Source of the DNA: Bacillus sp. SJS
GTDB taxonomy: Bacteria > Bacillota > Bacilli > Bacillales > Bacillaceae
Assembly (NCBI RefSeq): GCF_000732485.2
Contig: NZ_JAQV02000018.1
Location: 1 to 64,000 of the forward strand
Length of the DNA: 64,000 nucleotides
Direction: 5' to 3'
Shown: positions 44,313 to 55,700 of the stretch, in pieces
How positions within the stretch are numbered: position 1 is the stretch's first letter
Layout: each line of letters begins with the position of its first letter
Position numbers and translations under genes: made by a program
Notes under the pieces: generated by a model
Told to the model about the DNA's origin: nothing
Databases searched by the model: none
Seen by the model: only the letters and a program-made list of their open reading frames with translations

Positions 44313-47300
44313 ATGACAATCCGCTTTTTGGCGGGACGCTCCGGCAGCGGCAAAACCACAATGATTTTGAACGAAATTAGAGAAAAGCTGAATGAACAGC
44401 CGGACGGTCCGCCGATCCTTTTTCTTGTACCTGATCAGATGACATTTGCCATGGAGTATGAGCTTGCCCGCACTCCGGGATTAAGCGGCATGATCCGGGC
44501 TCAGGTATTCAGTTTTTCACGGCTCAGTTTAAGAATTCTTCAGGAAACGTCAGGCGCGGCCAGACAGCCGATTACATCAACTGGTGTCCAGATGATGCTG
44601 AGGAAAATTATAGAAGATGAGAAACAGAACTTTAAAGTGTATGGAAAAGCCAGTGATAAGACCGGTTTTATTCAGCATGTAGAAGCGATGATTACGGAAT
44701 TCAAACGATACAGCATAAACCCGGCTGAACTGCTTGGGCAGATCCAAGCGATTCAAAAACAGATGAATGAAAAGGAAAGAGTTCTTTCAGGAAAGCTTGA
44801 GGACTTGCATGCCATTTATGAACGGCTTGAAGAAGCGCTCACGGGCCGGTATGTAGACGCCGAGGATACGCTCGGAATGCTTTCGGAACGAATTCCCGAA
44901 TCCTCCTATCTTGAAAAAGCAGAGATTTACATAGATGGTTTTCATCATTTCACGCCAATGGAAATGGAGGCGGTGAAAAGCCTTCTCGCAAAAGCAGCCC
45001 GGGTAACCGTCAGCATTACGGCGGATAAATTGTTTGACAGGCATTTGCCGCATGAGCTGCATTTGTTCCGGATGACAGGGATGACATACACCCAATTCAA
45101 GAAAATGGCCGAGGATCTTCACATTGAAACTGAGGAACCGGTCTTGCTGAATGAGCTTCCAAGATTCATCGGTTCTCCCTCTCTTCAGCACTTGGAGCAA
45201 AATTATGATTCAAGGCCATCACAGCCATTCAAAGGGCTGACGGACATCTCCATCTGCCAGGCGGCAAGCCACCGTGCGGAAATAGAAGGAATTGCCCGCC
45301 GGATTCAGGAGCACGTCAGGAAAAGGGGAGCCCGTTTCCAGGACACAGCGATTTTACTGCGCCATCCATCCAGCTATCATGATTTAATTGAACAGGTATT
45401 TACAGATTATGAGATTCCTTTTTTCATAGATCAAAAGCGTTCCATGCTTCATCACCCTCTTGTAGAATTGATCCGGTCTTCCCTGGAGGCTGTTACGGGC
45501 AGCTTTCGATACGAAGCAATGTTCCGTACGATAAAAACGGATCTGCTTTTTCCAGCGGGAGCGGATAAACGTTCCTTAAGAGAAGAGATGGATCTACTCG
45601 AAAACTATGTGCTTGCACATGGAATAAACGGGTCAAGATGGACCTCCGAAAAAAGGTGGATTTACAGAAGGTTCCGTTCCCTGGAGGGCGGAAACGCAGT
45701 GACGGATGAAGAACTGAACAAGGAAGAACAAATCAACCGGCTGAGGGAGCTTGCAGCGAAGCCGCTTAAAGAATTGGCTGCAGGGCTCAAAAAAGCAAAA
45801 ACGGGAGTACAAAAAGCAACGGCTTTGTTTCTGTTCCTTGAAAATCTTGAAATTCCTGCGAAGCTCGAAGAACTTAAACAGGAGGCAGAATTGGCCGGAG
45901 GTCTTGTTGAGGTCCGGGAGCATTCTCAAGTTTGGGATGCAGTAATTGGCCTTTTGGATGAATTTGCAGAAATGATCGGAAATCATCCCATATCCTCCGC
46001 GCAGTTTACGGAAATGATGGATACCGGTTTGGAAAGCTTAAAGTTTTCTCTTGTTCCTCCGGCGATTGATCAGGTGCTGATTGGGGACATGGAGCGTTCC
46101 CGTTTTTATGGTTTGAAGCATACATTCGTGGCCGGTGCAAATGATGGGGTTATTCCGGCAAGACCGGTCGAGGATGGCATACTCTCGGATGAGGACCGCG
46201 AGCTTCTTGAACAGAATGGGGCTGCAATGGCGCCGTCAGCAAGACAGCAGCTGCTGGATGAAAATTTCATAATTTATATGGCGCTCGCGAGCGGATCGGA
46301 GCACCTGTCTGTTTCGTATCCATCGGCGGATCCGGAAGGGAAGACGCTGCTGCCTTCTATTTTAATCAGCCGTCTGGAGGAACTTTTTCCGGATGCGGTG
46401 AAAGAGTGGTTTGTAAATGAACCGGAATCCCTGGAGGAGCATGAACAGTTATCCTTTATGCCGAACAAATCTGTTGCACTGACATACTTAAGCTCCCAGC
46501 TGCAGACGTGGAAGAAGCAATATCCGGTGCATGACAGCTGGTGGGATGCTTACAATTATTTGATTGAGCACGATCAGAGCGGCAATGTGGAGATGGTCAT
46601 CGGAAGCCTGTTTTATAAGAATCAGGCAAAGCCGTTGAAGCAGGCTGTCACAAAAGAGCTTTATGGCCAGCATATATTGGGAAGTGTGTCCAGGATGGAG
46701 CAATTCAGAAGCTGTCCGTTCTCCCATTTTGCGAGCCACGGACTGAAGCTGAGGGAACGCGAGCAGTTCCGTCTTGAAGCTCCGGATGTCGGCCAGCTGT
46801 TTCACTCGGCGCTCAAGATGATTTCTGACAGGCTGGGCGAAATGAACGTATCCTGGAGGGATGTCACGAAGGATCAATGCAGATCTCTATCGAGTGAAGC
46901 AGTAAACCGGCTGGCTCCCATGCTCCAAAAAGAAGTGCTTATGAGCTCGAACCGTCATCAGTATTTGAAAAGCAAACTTGAAAAGATTATTGCCAGGGCG
47001 GCGGGTGTGATTGCTGAACAGGCAAAGGCTTCTCTATTTACGCCAATCGGACTGGAACTTGGCTTCGGCAAGGGCGGCCCGCTGCCGCCAATGAGATTTA
47101 AGCTCGATAACGGCTATACGATGGAGCTGACGGGTAGGATTGACCGGGTAGATTCAGCTGAAAGCTCCAGAGGCCTTCTGCTTCGAATCGTGGATTACAA
47201 ATCGAGCGACCGCGCCCTGAATCTAAGCGAGGTTTACTATGGTATCGCTCTGCAAATGCTCACCTACTTGGACGTTATTATTTCCTATTCCAAAACATGG

Positions 47301-47804
47301 CTTGGCGTGGAAGCGAGTCCTGCGGGCGTGCTCTATTTCCACGTTCATGATCCAATGATTCAGGCCGGCGCAAAGCTTAGTCTTGAGGATCTTGAGGAAG
47401 AAGTATTTAAAAAGTTTAAAATGAAGGGTCTGCTTCTTGGAGAAGAGGAGACGATTCAGCTCATGGATCAGACGCTTGAAAGCGGTTCGTCCAATATTGT
47501 GGCAGCCGGCTTCAAAAAAAGCGGCGGCTTCAGCTCAAGCTCCTCGATCGCGAGCAATGAAGAGTTCGATATGCTGCGGCGCCATGTGAGAAGTGAATTT
47601 AAGCAGATTGGAACGGAAATTACCAATGGGGTGACAGATATCAGCCCATACAGGATGAAGGATAAAGTGCCGTGCACATTTTGTCCGTATAAAGGAGTCT
47701 GCCAGTTTGACCAATCCCTTAAGGACAATGATTACCGGGTTCTGAGAGAAGAGAAGAATGAGCAGATATTTATGCGTCTGAGAGAGGAGGCCGACAATGA
47801 ATAA
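44313..47804 (+). CDS. addB: AddB, helicase-nuclease subunit
   Basis: A 1163-residue subunit of the AddAB double-strand-break repair enzyme, equal in length to B. subtilis AddB (1166). Walker A GRSGSGKTT begins at residue 8. A RecB-type nuclease domain has IVDYKSSDR near residue 970, and four cysteines for a 4Fe-4S cluster are placed as in B. subtilis: one at about 801 (SCPFSHF) and three in CTFCPYKGVC at about 1121-1130. AddAB resects ends until a Chi site and loads RecA. The ATG at 44313 follows AAAGGAGG. It overlaps addA by 8 bases. Confidence 0.96.
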   Translation: MTIRFLAGRSGSGKTTMILNEIREKLNEQPDGPPILFLVPDQMTFAMEYELARTPGLSGMIRAQVFSFSRLSLRILQETSGAARQPITSTGVQMMLRKIIEDEKQNFKVYGKASDKTGFIQHVEAMITEFKRYSINPAELLGQIQAIQKQMNEKERVLSGKLEDLHAIYERLEEALTGRYVDAEDTLGMLSERIPESSYLEKAEIYIDGFHHFTPMEMEAVKSLLAKAARVTVSITADKLFDRHLPHELHLFRMTGMTYTQFKKMAEDLHIETEEPVLLNELPRFIGSPSLQHLEQNYDSRPSQPFKGLTDISICQAASHRAEIEGIARRIQEHVRKRGARFQDTAILLRHPSSYHDLIEQVFTDYEIPFFIDQKRSMLHHPLVELIRSSLEAVTGSFRYEAMFRTIKTDLLFPAGADKRSLREEMDLLENYVLAHGINGSRWTSEKRWIYRRFRSLEGGNAVTDEELNKEEQINRLRELAAKPLKELAAGLKKAKTGVQKATALFLFLENLEIPAKLEELKQEAELAGGLVEVREHSQVWDAVIGLLDEFAEMIGNHPISSAQFTEMMDTGLESLKFSLVPPAIDQVLIGDMERSRFYGLKHTFVAGANDGVIPARPVEDGILSDEDRELLEQNGAAMAPSARQQLLDENFIIYMALASGSEHLSVSYPSADPEGKTLLPSILISRLEELFPDAVKEWFVNEPESLEEHEQLSFMPNKSVALTYLSSQLQTWKKQYPVHDSWWDAYNYLIEHDQSGNVEMVIGSLFYKNQAKPLKQAVTKELYGQHILGSVSRMEQFRSCPFSHFASHGLKLREREQFRLEAPDVGQLFHSALKMISDRLGEMNVSWRDVTKDQCRSLSSEAVNRLAPMLQKEVLMSSNRHQYLKSKLEKIIARAAGVIAEQAKASLFTPIGLELGFGKGGPLPPMRFKLDNGYTMELTGRIDRVDSAESSRGLLLRIVDYKSSDRALNLSEVYYGIALQMLTYLDVIISYSKTWLGVEASPAGVLYFHVHDPMIQAGAKLSLEDLEEEVFKKFKMKGLLLGEEETIQLMDQTLESGSSNIVAAGFKKSGGFSSSSSIASNEEFDMLRRHVRSEFKQIGTEITNGVTDISPYRMKDKVPCTFCPYKGVCQFDQSLKDNDYRVLREEKNEQIFMRLREEADNE

Positions 47805-50800
47805 TCACATTCCCAAACCGCCGGGTAGCCAGTGGACGGATGACCAATGGTCAGCGATTGCTTCTTCCGGACAGGATATTCTTGTAGCGGCGGCGGCAGG
47901 ATCCGGAAAAACTGCGGTTCTTGTGGAACGCATGATTCGGAAGATTACGAGCCGGGATAACCCGGCTGATGTCGACCGGCTTTTAGTCGTTACGTTCACC
48001 AATGCATCGGCTGCTGAAATGAAAAACAGGATTGGCGAAGCGCTTGAGGAAGCATTGAAAAGCAATCCGGCTTCGCTTCATTTAAGACGACAGATTACCT
48101 TGCTGAACCGGGCATCCATTTCAACGCTCCATTCCTTTTGCCTGAATATGATCCGAAAATATTACTACATGATTGACCTTGATCCCGGCTTCCGAATTGC
48201 CGACCAGACAGAGGGAGCCCTTTTAATGGATGAGGTGCTCGATGATTTATTTGAAGAGGAATATGGAAAAGAGAATAATGAATCGTTTTTTGACCTGGCA
48301 GACCGCTATTCCTCTGACCGGAGTGATCTTGCCCTGCAGGACTTAATCCGTACGCTTTACGATTTTTCGAGATCAAATCCGAATCCGGATGAATGGCTTA
48401 GCCAGCTATCAAGTCTTTACGATGTGAACGAGAATTGCCGCTTGGAAGACCAGCCATACTTCCCAGTCATCAAAGAAGATATCGAGATAAACATAGGTCT
48501 TGCAAAGGAAAGGCTCGAACAGGCGATGCGGCTGATCCGGATGCCGGGCGGCCCAGCTCCGAGAGCCGATGATGTTTCCGATTATCTAAATCAGGTAAAC
48601 AGTCTCCTGGAAAAGGAATTTTCCTGGGAGGAGCTTGCAGCAGGCATGTCCTCCCTCAAACCGAAGCGGGCAAAGCCTGTGAAGGGTGAAGAGTACGATC
48701 CGGTTCTAACCGAAGAAGTGAAAACATTAAGAGACAGTGCCAAGAAGCAGCTTGAAAAAGTGGAAGAAGACTGGTTTAAACGTGATATCCGCCGCTCACT
48801 CCATGACCTTGGCGAATTGAAGCCCGTTATTGATACGCTCGTTCAGTTTGTGAAAAGATTTGGGGAGCATTTTCAGCAAAAGAAAAAGGAAAAAGGCCTG
48901 GTGGACTTCTCAGATCTTGAGCATCTGTGCCTTTCCATCCTTTCAGTAAAAGATGAACATGGCCGCCTTCTTCCCGCCGAACCGGCTTTAGCGTGCCGTC
49001 AGCAGTTTACGGAAGTCATGGTGGATGAATATCAGGATACGAATCTTGTGCAGGAAGCGATTCTCCAGCTCGTCAAAAAAGAATCGGAAGAAGCAGGAAA
49101 TCTATTTATGGTAGGGGATGTCAAACAGTCTATCTACCGCTTTCGTCTTGCGGAACCGATGCTGTTCTTAAATAAATACAAGCGGTTTACACCGGGCGCT
49201 GAGACCACCGGACAGCGCATTGATTTAAATAAAAACTTCAGGAGCCGTTCGGAGGTGCTGGACGGCACAAACTTTCTATTTAAACAGCTGATGGGAGAGA
49301 AGGTTGGCGAGATCCATTATGATGACCAGGCAGAACTGAAGCTTGGTGCAGCCTATCCGGAGAGTGCAGGAATGGAAACCGAGCTTCTGCTTGCTGATCG
49401 GAGCGGCCTTGAAGAGCTGGAAGACGAGCCGGGAGCTAATGCCATGAATGAACCGGAGGCTGATACCGTTCAGCTTGAGTCAAGGCTGATAGCAAAAAAA
49501 ATCCGGGAGCTAGTTGACAGCCGGTCTCCAATCTATGACCGGAAAAAGAAGGGAACCCGCGGTATCATGTACCGGGATATTGTTATCCTGCTCCGTTCCA
49601 TGCCATGGGCGCCGCAGATGATGGAGGAGCTGAAAAAACAGGGAATTCCGGTGTATGCAAACCTTTCCGGAGGATATTTTGAAGCGACAGAGGTGGCAAT
49701 TATGATGTCGCTTCTGAAAACGATCGACAATCCGTCCCAGGATATTCCGCTTGCCTCTGTTTTAAGGTCGCCAATTGTCGGTTTGAATGAGACCGAAATG
49801 GCGGCAATTCGTACGTACGATAAAAAAGGACCCTACTACGAAGCGTGCAAAGCAGCGCTTGAGCATCCTATTCCATCGGACAGGGCATTAGCAGAGAAGC
49901 TGCTTCGCTTTTTCACCCGCTTGAATGAGTGGAGAAGCGAAGCGAGGAAAGGTGCAGTATCCGACCTGATCTGGAGAATTTACAGGGAAAGCAAATTTTT
50001 CGATTTTGCAGGGGGGATGCCGGGCGGAAAGCAGCGGCAGGCAAACCTCCGTGCCCTTTACGACAGAGCCCGTCAATATGAGGCTACTTCCTTCCGCGGC
50101 CTGTTTCGTTTTCTGCGTTTTATTGAAAGAATGCAGGAAAGAGGGGACGACCTCGGGGCTGCGAGAGCGCTTGGCGAACAGGAGGATGTTGTGCGGATCA
50201 TGACGATCCACAGCAGCAAGGGACTGGAATTCCCGGTTGTATTTACAGCGGGGCTTGCCAGACAGTTCAATATGATGGACATGAACAAAAGCTTCCTGCT
50301 TGATAAGCATCTTGGATTCGGTACGAAGTACATCCATCCGGAGCTGCGATTCAGCTATCCGACTCTTCCGCTTCTTGCGATGAAAAAGAAGCTGAAAATA
50401 GAGCTGCTTTCTGAGGAACTGAGGGTTCTTTATGTGGCATTGACGAGAGCGAAGGAAAAGCTGTTTCTTGTCGGAACCGTGAAGGATCGGGAGAAGGCGC
50501 TTCTCAGCTGGAAAAGGGCTCTTTCCAATCGGGACTGGCTGCTGCCTGACGGCGACCGTCTTCAAGCAAAGTCCTATCTGGACTGGATTGGTCCTGCCCT
50601 GACACGGCACTCGAGCGCCATTGAGCTTCACGAGGGGGAAGCGCCAGAGTCTGAACTGGCTGAGCATCCTTCCAGATGGAAGGTTCAATTCGTCCATCAA
50701 AGCGAATTGCTGGAGCCTGATGCGCAGCGCGAGGAGATGGAGCTTAAAATTATGGAGGCTCTTTCGGAAAGAAAGCCCATTCCGCTGACGACTCCCTGGA

Positions 50801-51504
50801 GTGAAGAAGTGGAAAAAGAGTTGTCATGGGTGTACCCTCATTTGGCATCCTCCCATCAAAGCTCAAAGCAGTCAGTTTCTGAGATAAAGAGAATGCAATC
50901 CTTTAAGGATGAATTTTCGGAGCAGCCTCCTGCCAAGGAAGGGACTGTGATTTATGACCGTCCGAAATTCCTTCAGCAGAAGATGCTGACAGCAGCAGAA
51001 CGGGGAACCGCCATGCATGCGGTCATGCAGCATCTGCCGCTTGGAGGACCTGTCACACGTGATGTCGTTCTCTCGACGGTTGACGATATGAGAAGGAGAG
51101 AGCTGCTGACGGAAGAACAGGCAGACATTATTGAACCGGAATCAATCGTATCCTTTTACTCATCAGAAATCGGACAGAAAATGCAGCACGCAAAACGGGT
51201 GCTGAGAGAGGTACCATTCAGTTATGCCCGTACACCAGAACACACCTCCGCAGAGGACAAGGTACTTGTGCAGGGAGTCATCGACTGCCTGATTGAGGAT
51301 GAAGATGGGTTGACGATCGTAGACTACAAGACGGATTCCATTAAAGGGAGATTCGGAGGGTTTTCAGAAGCGGAAAGCACGATGCGAAGCCGCTATGAAA
51401 TACAGCTCCAAATTTACAGTGAAGCCGTTGAATCTATTTTTAAAAAGCCGGTTACTCGAAGGGTGCTGTATTTCTTCGATGCAAATCAGCTATTGGACGT
51501 ATAA
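47797..51504 (+). CDS. addA: AddA, helicase-nuclease subunit
   Basis: A 1235-residue UvrD-family helicase with Walker A AAAAGSGKTAVL at about residue 31, Walker B VMVDEYQDTNLVQEAIL near residue 407, GDVKQSIYRFR near residue 440, and TIHSSKGLEFPVVF near residue 803. The C-terminal RecB nuclease has GVIDCLIEDEDGLTIVDYKT near residue 1165, with the catalytic aspartates and lysine. It works with AddB in break repair and in transformation. Full length compared with B. subtilis (1232). Confidence 0.96.
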   Translation: MNNHIPKPPGSQWTDDQWSAIASSGQDILVAAAAGSGKTAVLVERMIRKITSRDNPADVDRLLVVTFTNASAAEMKNRIGEALEEALKSNPASLHLRRQITLLNRASISTLHSFCLNMIRKYYYMIDLDPGFRIADQTEGALLMDEVLDDLFEEEYGKENNESFFDLADRYSSDRSDLALQDLIRTLYDFSRSNPNPDEWLSQLSSLYDVNENCRLEDQPYFPVIKEDIEINIGLAKERLEQAMRLIRMPGGPAPRADDVSDYLNQVNSLLEKEFSWEELAAGMSSLKPKRAKPVKGEEYDPVLTEEVKTLRDSAKKQLEKVEEDWFKRDIRRSLHDLGELKPVIDTLVQFVKRFGEHFQQKKKEKGLVDFSDLEHLCLSILSVKDEHGRLLPAEPALACRQQFTEVMVDEYQDTNLVQEAILQLVKKESEEAGNLFMVGDVKQSIYRFRLAEPMLFLNKYKRFTPGAETTGQRIDLNKNFRSRSEVLDGTNFLFKQLMGEKVGEIHYDDQAELKLGAAYPESAGMETELLLADRSGLEELEDEPGANAMNEPEADTVQLESRLIAKKIRELVDSRSPIYDRKKKGTRGIMYRDIVILLRSMPWAPQMMEELKKQGIPVYANLSGGYFEATEVAIMMSLLKTIDNPSQDIPLASVLRSPIVGLNETEMAAIRTYDKKGPYYEACKAALEHPIPSDRALAEKLLRFFTRLNEWRSEARKGAVSDLIWRIYRESKFFDFAGGMPGGKQRQANLRALYDRARQYEATSFRGLFRFLRFIERMQERGDDLGAARALGEQEDVVRIMTIHSSKGLEFPVVFTAGLARQFNMMDMNKSFLLDKHLGFGTKYIHPELRFSYPTLPLLAMKKKLKIELLSEELRVLYVALTRAKEKLFLVGTVKDREKALLSWKRALSNRDWLLPDGDRLQAKSYLDWIGPALTRHSSAIELHEGEAPESELAEHPSRWKVQFVHQSELLEPDAQREEMELKIMEALSERKPIPLTTPWSEEVEKELSWVYPHLASSHQSSKQSVSEIKRMQSFKDEFSEQPPAKEGTVIYDRPKFLQQKMLTAAERGTAMHAVMQHLPLGGPVTRDVVLSTVDDMRRRELLTEEQADIIEPESIVSFYSSEIGQKMQHAKRVLREVPFSYARTPEHTSAEDKVLVQGVIDCLIEDEDGLTIVDYKTDSIKGRFGGFSEAESTMRSRYEIQLQIYSEAVESIFKKPVTRRVLYFFDANQLLDV

Positions 51505-51524
51505 ATGCAGAAAGGGGACGGAAG

Positions 51525-52706
51525 ATGAGGATATTGCACACAGCAGACTGGCATCTGGGGAAAACTCTGGAAGGCCGCAGCCGCATCCCGGAACAAGCCG
51601 CTTTTTTGGACGAGCTTGCCGATATTGTGGAAAAGGAGAAAATCGACACAGTCATCATGGCGGGGGATGTGTTTGATACCGTCAATCCTCCATCCGCAGC
51701 AGAAAAATTATTTTATGAGAGTTTAAGCAGGCTTTCCGACAAGGGCAAAAGACCGGTTGTTGTGATTGCCGGGAACCATGATAACCCTGAAAGACTCGCA
51801 GCAGCTTCCCCTCTTGCCGGGGACCATGGCATCCATTTAATCGGCTACCCGGATGATCACATGCTGAAGGTGGATGTTCCGCTTGCAGGCCAGACAATGA
51901 ATATTGCCGCGCTTGCCTATCCATCTGAGTCACGGCTGGAACAGGTTTTATCTGAGAACTTTGATGAACTCCTGATGAGAAACCATTATGATACAAAAAT
52001 TAAAAGTCTTTTTGAAAGCATGTGCCGCGGCTTCGGATCCAATACGGTAAATGTGGCGATGAGCCATCTTCACGTAGCGGGAGGCAGCACCTCGGATTCC
52101 GAGCGGCCGATTGAAGTAGGGGGAGCCTATACAGTCGCAGCAGACAGCCTCCCAGCTGCCGCTCAGTATGTGGCGCTCGGCCATCTTCATCGTCCGCAGA
52201 CGATTAAAAGAGCTTTAACTCAGGCTCGCTATTCCGGCTCTCCGCTTGCATACAGCTTTTCTGAGGCGGGCTATGCTAAATCAGTGACAATCATTGATGC
52301 AGTGCCGGGGGGAGCAGCGCACGTGGAGGAGATCTTTCTTTCCAGCGGCAAGCCTCTAGTGCAGTGGAAAGCGGTGAGCGGAATGGCCCAGGTACATGAC
52401 TGGCTTGAGCAGGGCAAGGATGCGAACGCATGGGTAGACCTTGAAATTCATCTTACAGATGCTCTTTCCATTGAAGATATTCAGAAGCTTAGAAAATGGC
52501 ATCCCGGGATCGTGCATATCCGTCCGGTATTCCAGTCAGATGGTGCAGTCCTTCAGCCTGAGTCCAGATCGACCGTTCCGATTGACGAGCTTTTTGCCAG
52601 GTTTTACGAAAGGCAAACAGGGGGAGCCAAGCCGGATGAGAAGCTGATCCGGCTGTTCAGGGAACTCGTCAGTGAAGAAGACACGGAGGAGGGAGAAGGC
52701 GCATGA
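51525..52706 (+). CDS. sbcD: SbcD exonuclease subunit
   Basis: A 393-residue Mre11-type metallophosphoesterase nuclease. All phosphodiesterase motifs are present: HTADWHLGK near residue 5, GDVFDT near residue 47, GNHDNPERL near residue 82 and ALGHLHRPQ near residue 222. With SbcC it trims hairpins and protein-blocked DNA ends. AAAGGGGACGG precedes the ATG. It overlaps sbcC by ATGA. Confidence 0.95.
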   Translation: MRILHTADWHLGKTLEGRSRIPEQAAFLDELADIVEKEKIDTVIMAGDVFDTVNPPSAAEKLFYESLSRLSDKGKRPVVVIAGNHDNPERLAAASPLAGDHGIHLIGYPDDHMLKVDVPLAGQTMNIAALAYPSESRLEQVLSENFDELLMRNHYDTKIKSLFESMCRGFGSNTVNVAMSHLHVAGGSTSDSERPIEVGGAYTVAADSLPAAAQYVALGHLHRPQTIKRALTQARYSGSPLAYSFSEAGYAKSVTIIDAVPGGAAHVEEIFLSSGKPLVQWKAVSGMAQVHDWLEQGKDANAWVDLEIHLTDALSIEDIQKLRKWHPGIVHIRPVFQSDGAVLQPESRSTVPIDELFARFYERQTGGAKPDEKLIRLFRELVSEEDTEEGEGA

Positions 52707-55700
52707 AACCAATCGAGCTCACTATATCCGGTCTTCATAGTTTCAGAGAGAAGCAGACCATTGATTTTGAAGGTTTATGCGATGGCGGGGTGTTCGGCAT
52801 TTTCGGTCCAACCGGAAGCGGAAAATCCTCAATCCTGGATGCAATCACCCTCGCCCTGTATGGAAAAGTGGAACGTGCTGCAAACAATACCCACGGCATC
52901 CTGAATCATGCAGAGGACCAGCTCTCTGTTTCTTATACGTTCGAGCTTCAAAATGGAACATCTGTCAAACGGTATAAGGTGGAAAGAACCTATAAAAGAA
53001 CGGATGAGCACCGTGTGAAAGGCTCCATTTCCAGGCTGGTGGATTTGCAGGCGGAACCGGTTGTTTTAGCTGATAAAGCAAGTGAAGTGAATGAGAAGGT
53101 TCACGAATTGCTTGGACTGACCATTGACGATTTTACAAGGGCTGTAGTTCTGCCACAGGGCAAATTCGCTGAGTTTTTATCATTAAAAGGCTCTGAACGC
53201 AGACAAATGCTGCAAAGGCTATTTCATCTCGAACAATATGGAGATGAACTTTTAAAGAAGCTTCGCGGCAGGCTTTTCAAAGCAAAATACCGCCTAGGTG
53301 AAACAGAAGCAGAGCAGGCAGGCCTCGGTGACGCTTCAAAAGCTGCTTTACTAGCCGCGGAAACCGAATGGCAGTCAAGCTCACTTCTGCTGGAGAAACG
53401 GGTAGCTGAACGGAGAACGGTAAGAGACACATACGAGGAACAGAAAAAAGTATGGGAGCTTCAGCAGGAAGAGAAGCAGCTGAAGGAAAAAGAAGTGAAG
53501 CTTGAGCGACAGGCAGAAGAGATGGAAAACATTGAGCATCGCTTGAAAATTGCCGATCAGGCTGAGAGGCTGAAGCCGTATGCTGATCATCTCGAATCAT
53601 CTGAAAAAAGACATGCTCTGCTAGTAGAAGAAGAAAAGAAATGGTCCGCCCAATGGGAGAAAGAAAAGGAAAAAGCGGCGGAAGCAAAACAGGCATTTGA
53701 AGAAGCAAGGAAGCAAAAAGAAATAAATGAGCCTGTTCTGGCGGTTAAAAAAGAGCGTCTGACCCAGCTTCTTGAAGTAGAAAAAGAGCGCGATCTGCGC
53801 AAAAACGAAACCGGAAAGCTGACAATAGAACTCGAGCGTTTGGAGCAAGCCCGTCAAGCGGCGAAGCAGGAGTTTGATCACGCAGGGCAGCAGCTGGAGA
53901 AAGCAAAGCTTAAGCAGCAGCAGCTAAAACTCGAGCTCGGAAAACTTTCGGTTTCTTCGGCTTACAGGCAGAACATACAGGCTGCTTCCGATTTGCAGAA
54001 GGAATGGAAGCATGCGGAAGACCAAAAGAAGGAAGCGGAACAGCTTCATTCACAGCTGCTTCTTCAGCAGCAGAGTGCAGAAAAGGATATGAAAGACCGG
54101 ACAGGCAAAAGAGAGTTAGAAAGTGAAAAGCTCATGTCGGTTTACAGCGGACTTCTTCGCACATTCGAACGGACGAGTGAACTGAAAAATAGGCTGGAAC
54201 GCATCATTGCTTTTGGCAAGGAAAAGACAGCAGCTGCTAAAGTGAAGCTGGAACAGGAACGGGTGCACTCGATTGCCCGACAGTTATCCGCTTCCCTTCA
54301 GGAAGGAGAGGCTTGTCCTGTCTGCGGATCAACAAGCCATCCTATGCCTGTTCATGGCGAGCAGGAGGAAGGAAGCCGGCTGCAGCTTGAACAATTGGAA
54401 AAAGAACTGGAAGATAATCGAATGCTGCTGCAAGAAACAGAGCTCTTAAGAGTCAAAATGGAAGAGCTCTCAGCCTACCTTATCGGTGAATTCAGCTGGA
54501 TTGCAGACGAAAGCGTCCATTCAGAAAGTGCGGCTGCCCTTGAACAGACAGAAGCGGACTTCCTCACTGACTTAAAGGGTTTAAAACAGGATCTGCTGCA
54601 CATCAGAGACAAGGCATCTGCAAGTGTGAAAATGCTTCAGCAGCTGAAGAACGAGGAGCAGCAATCCGCCCAGCTTATGGAAAGATGCAAGCTGGATCTT
54701 AAAGAAGCATTGGCTAAGCTTCAGCTGCTTAAGGAAAAAGACCAGGCATTTGAAAAGCAGTGGGCTGCTTCTTATCCAAATATGAAGCAGGAAGAAGTTC
54801 CGGATCGACTAAAGGAGATGCTAGAGAAGGATACGCAATTTGAAGGACTTCAGACGAGGGTAAATAAAAGCGTTGAGTATATAGAAGAACAGGAGAAGCT
54901 CAGGCAGACCGCACAGGAAAAGCTGGCAGAAATCGATAAACTTCAGATTCAGACAGCTGAGAAAAAACAAGCCTCCCAGGAAAGACTGGATGAAAAAGAG
55001 CGTGTGCTTGAAAAAGAAAGTCAAAATGGCACCATTCCAGCTCAGCTTGCAGGGATTGAAAATCAGCTATCCCAATTAACAGAACGCGAGAAACAGCTTC
55101 GCTCTCAATATGAGAAAAAAGACAAACAACTAAAGGAAGCGGAAAAGGAATTGGCAGCAGCAGGGAAAGGTCTGATTGATGCCGCAAAGTCTGTTGAGGA
55201 TGCAAGGAACAGCTGGCATAAACAAATTGGACAAACGGCTCTTCGTACAATGGAAGACGTTCATTCAAACCTGCTTAATCAGGAGGAAAAGGAAAGCTTT
55301 GCTTCCCGACTGGAAGCATTCAGGGATAATTGGAAGCAATGCAAGGCAGACTTAAAACGACTGAGCGAACAGCTTCGTGATCGGAAGCTGGATGAAGAAA
55401 CATGGCTGAAAACGAATGAGCTTATCTCGGAATGCGAAGCGCTTGTAAGCGAGGCGGAAGGACTGAAAGGTGCTGCAGCTAAAGCCCTGGAGCTTTTAAA
55501 GGAAAAGCATGATCGCTTTGAAAAGCTTGAAGAGCAGCGTCTTGAAGTTTCCGGCCAGATTGCTGATCTTGAAAAACTACAGGCTGTTTTTAAGGGGAAT
55601 TCCTTTGTAGAGTACATTGCAGAGGAGCAGCTTCACCATGTAACAAGAGCGGCTTCAGAACGTCTCGGCCTTCTTACACGGCAGCGATATGCTATTGAAG